From: an uncultured Blautia sp.
Lineage (GTDB): Bacteria > Bacillota > Clostridia > Lachnospirales > Lachnospiraceae
Assembly: GCA_902476765.1 (NCBI GenBank)
Contig: CABSEJ010000011.1
Coordinates: forward strand, 1 to 41,024
Reading direction: 5' to 3'
DNA: 41,024 nucleotides
The position numbers were made by a program, and so were the translations under genes. The notes beneath the pieces are model-generated. The model was not told the origin of the DNA and made no database searches. It was given only the letters and a program-made list of their open reading frames with translations. Below are positions 40,911-41,024 of the stretch, one piece after another. How positions within the stretch are numbered: the first letter of the stretch is position 1; every line of letters starts with the position of its first letter.

Positions 40911-41024
40911 CTGCCCGGAGGGCTTTTTATTCTATAGGAAACTCAGAGGAATTTTCTATAGAATGAAATAGAATCCCGCTTTGCAGGATTCTCCGCCTGG
41001 GTTGGGTCGCTTTAGCGACATAAC
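40911..41024 (-). repeat. Structured dispersed repeat, copy 3 (cut by the window end)
   Basis: Hairpin (c), containing ATTCTATAG/CTATAGAAT, spans roughly 40924-40965. It is followed by hairpin (a), CCCGC-TTT-GCAGG type, and the start of hairpin (b), CTGGGTT with inner GTCGC/GCGAC. Compared with copy 1 the order is shifted by one unit, as if a second unit follows beyond the window. The minus strand again reads ATG (41021) then MSLKRPNPGGESCKAG with a stop at 40956, differing from copy 1 by one residue (Leu to Tyr). It lies in the thrS upstream region. Confidence 0.8.

Noticed and set aside
40847..41024. T-box riboswitch upstream of thrS
   Set aside because: I looked for the conserved T-box antiterminator sequence and a specifier loop but found only repeat copy 3; the leader may extend beyond the window.

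Overview
The window looks like chromosomal DNA of a gut Lachnospiraceae (Clostridia, Bacillota), possibly Blautia-like. The grounds are moderate GC, strong AGGAGG-type ribosome binding sites, sigma-A promoters, Clostridia-type gene content (YqeG-efp, infC-rpmI-rplT, DUF1540, GPH/GUS operon, MarR-ABC-ABC, sortase-type surface proteins) and several short structured intergenic repeats. No tRNA, rRNA, CRISPR array, transposase or prophage gene was seen. The genus is inference.

Layout. 1-5700 (minus): the first codons of efp, yqeG, citrate synthase, topB and an aroF-type DAHP synthase. aroF is preceded by a Tyr/Phe-rich leader peptide and a terminator, a classical attenuator. 5728-10174 (plus): a MoxR ATPase / DUF58 / transmembrane transglutaminase cassette. 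10301-14816 (minus): a MarR regulator with a heterodimeric ABC exporter. 14922-18288: shikimate kinase, a MATE exporter and an AlaA-type aminotransferase. 18319-23418: repeats, then a three-gene surface operon. 23443-27012: rarA with a polysaccharide deacetylase (a MITE-like element lies behind rarA), then apbE facing the other way. 27071-30644: a GH3 hexosaminidase and the infC-rpmI-rplT operon with an attenuator-like leader. 30696-36958: an NSS amino-acid symporter and a glucuronide operon (GPH symporter, beta-glucuronidase, divergent AraC-type regulator). 37104-41024: DUF1540 protein, a second MATE exporter and thrS.

The two most interesting systems are these. (1) The surface operon encodes a sortase-type protein that joins an FMN-binding domain carrying an ApbE flavinylation motif to three NEAT-like domains. 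A secreted NEAT-like partner and a membrane-anchored small protein are encoded in the same operon, and apbE lies 4 kb away. Its promoter carries TTAGTT/AACTAA-type dyads resembling those at the marR-ABC promoter. I infer a flavin-dependent extracellular redox or heme/iron system. (2) A three-copy structured repeat (18556, 30341, 40911) shows compensatory base-pair changes between copies. Read on the minus strand, it contains a Shine-Dalgarno sequence and a mini-ORF set between its stems. The aroF leader and the infC leader are two further RNA-level control elements readable directly from the sequence.
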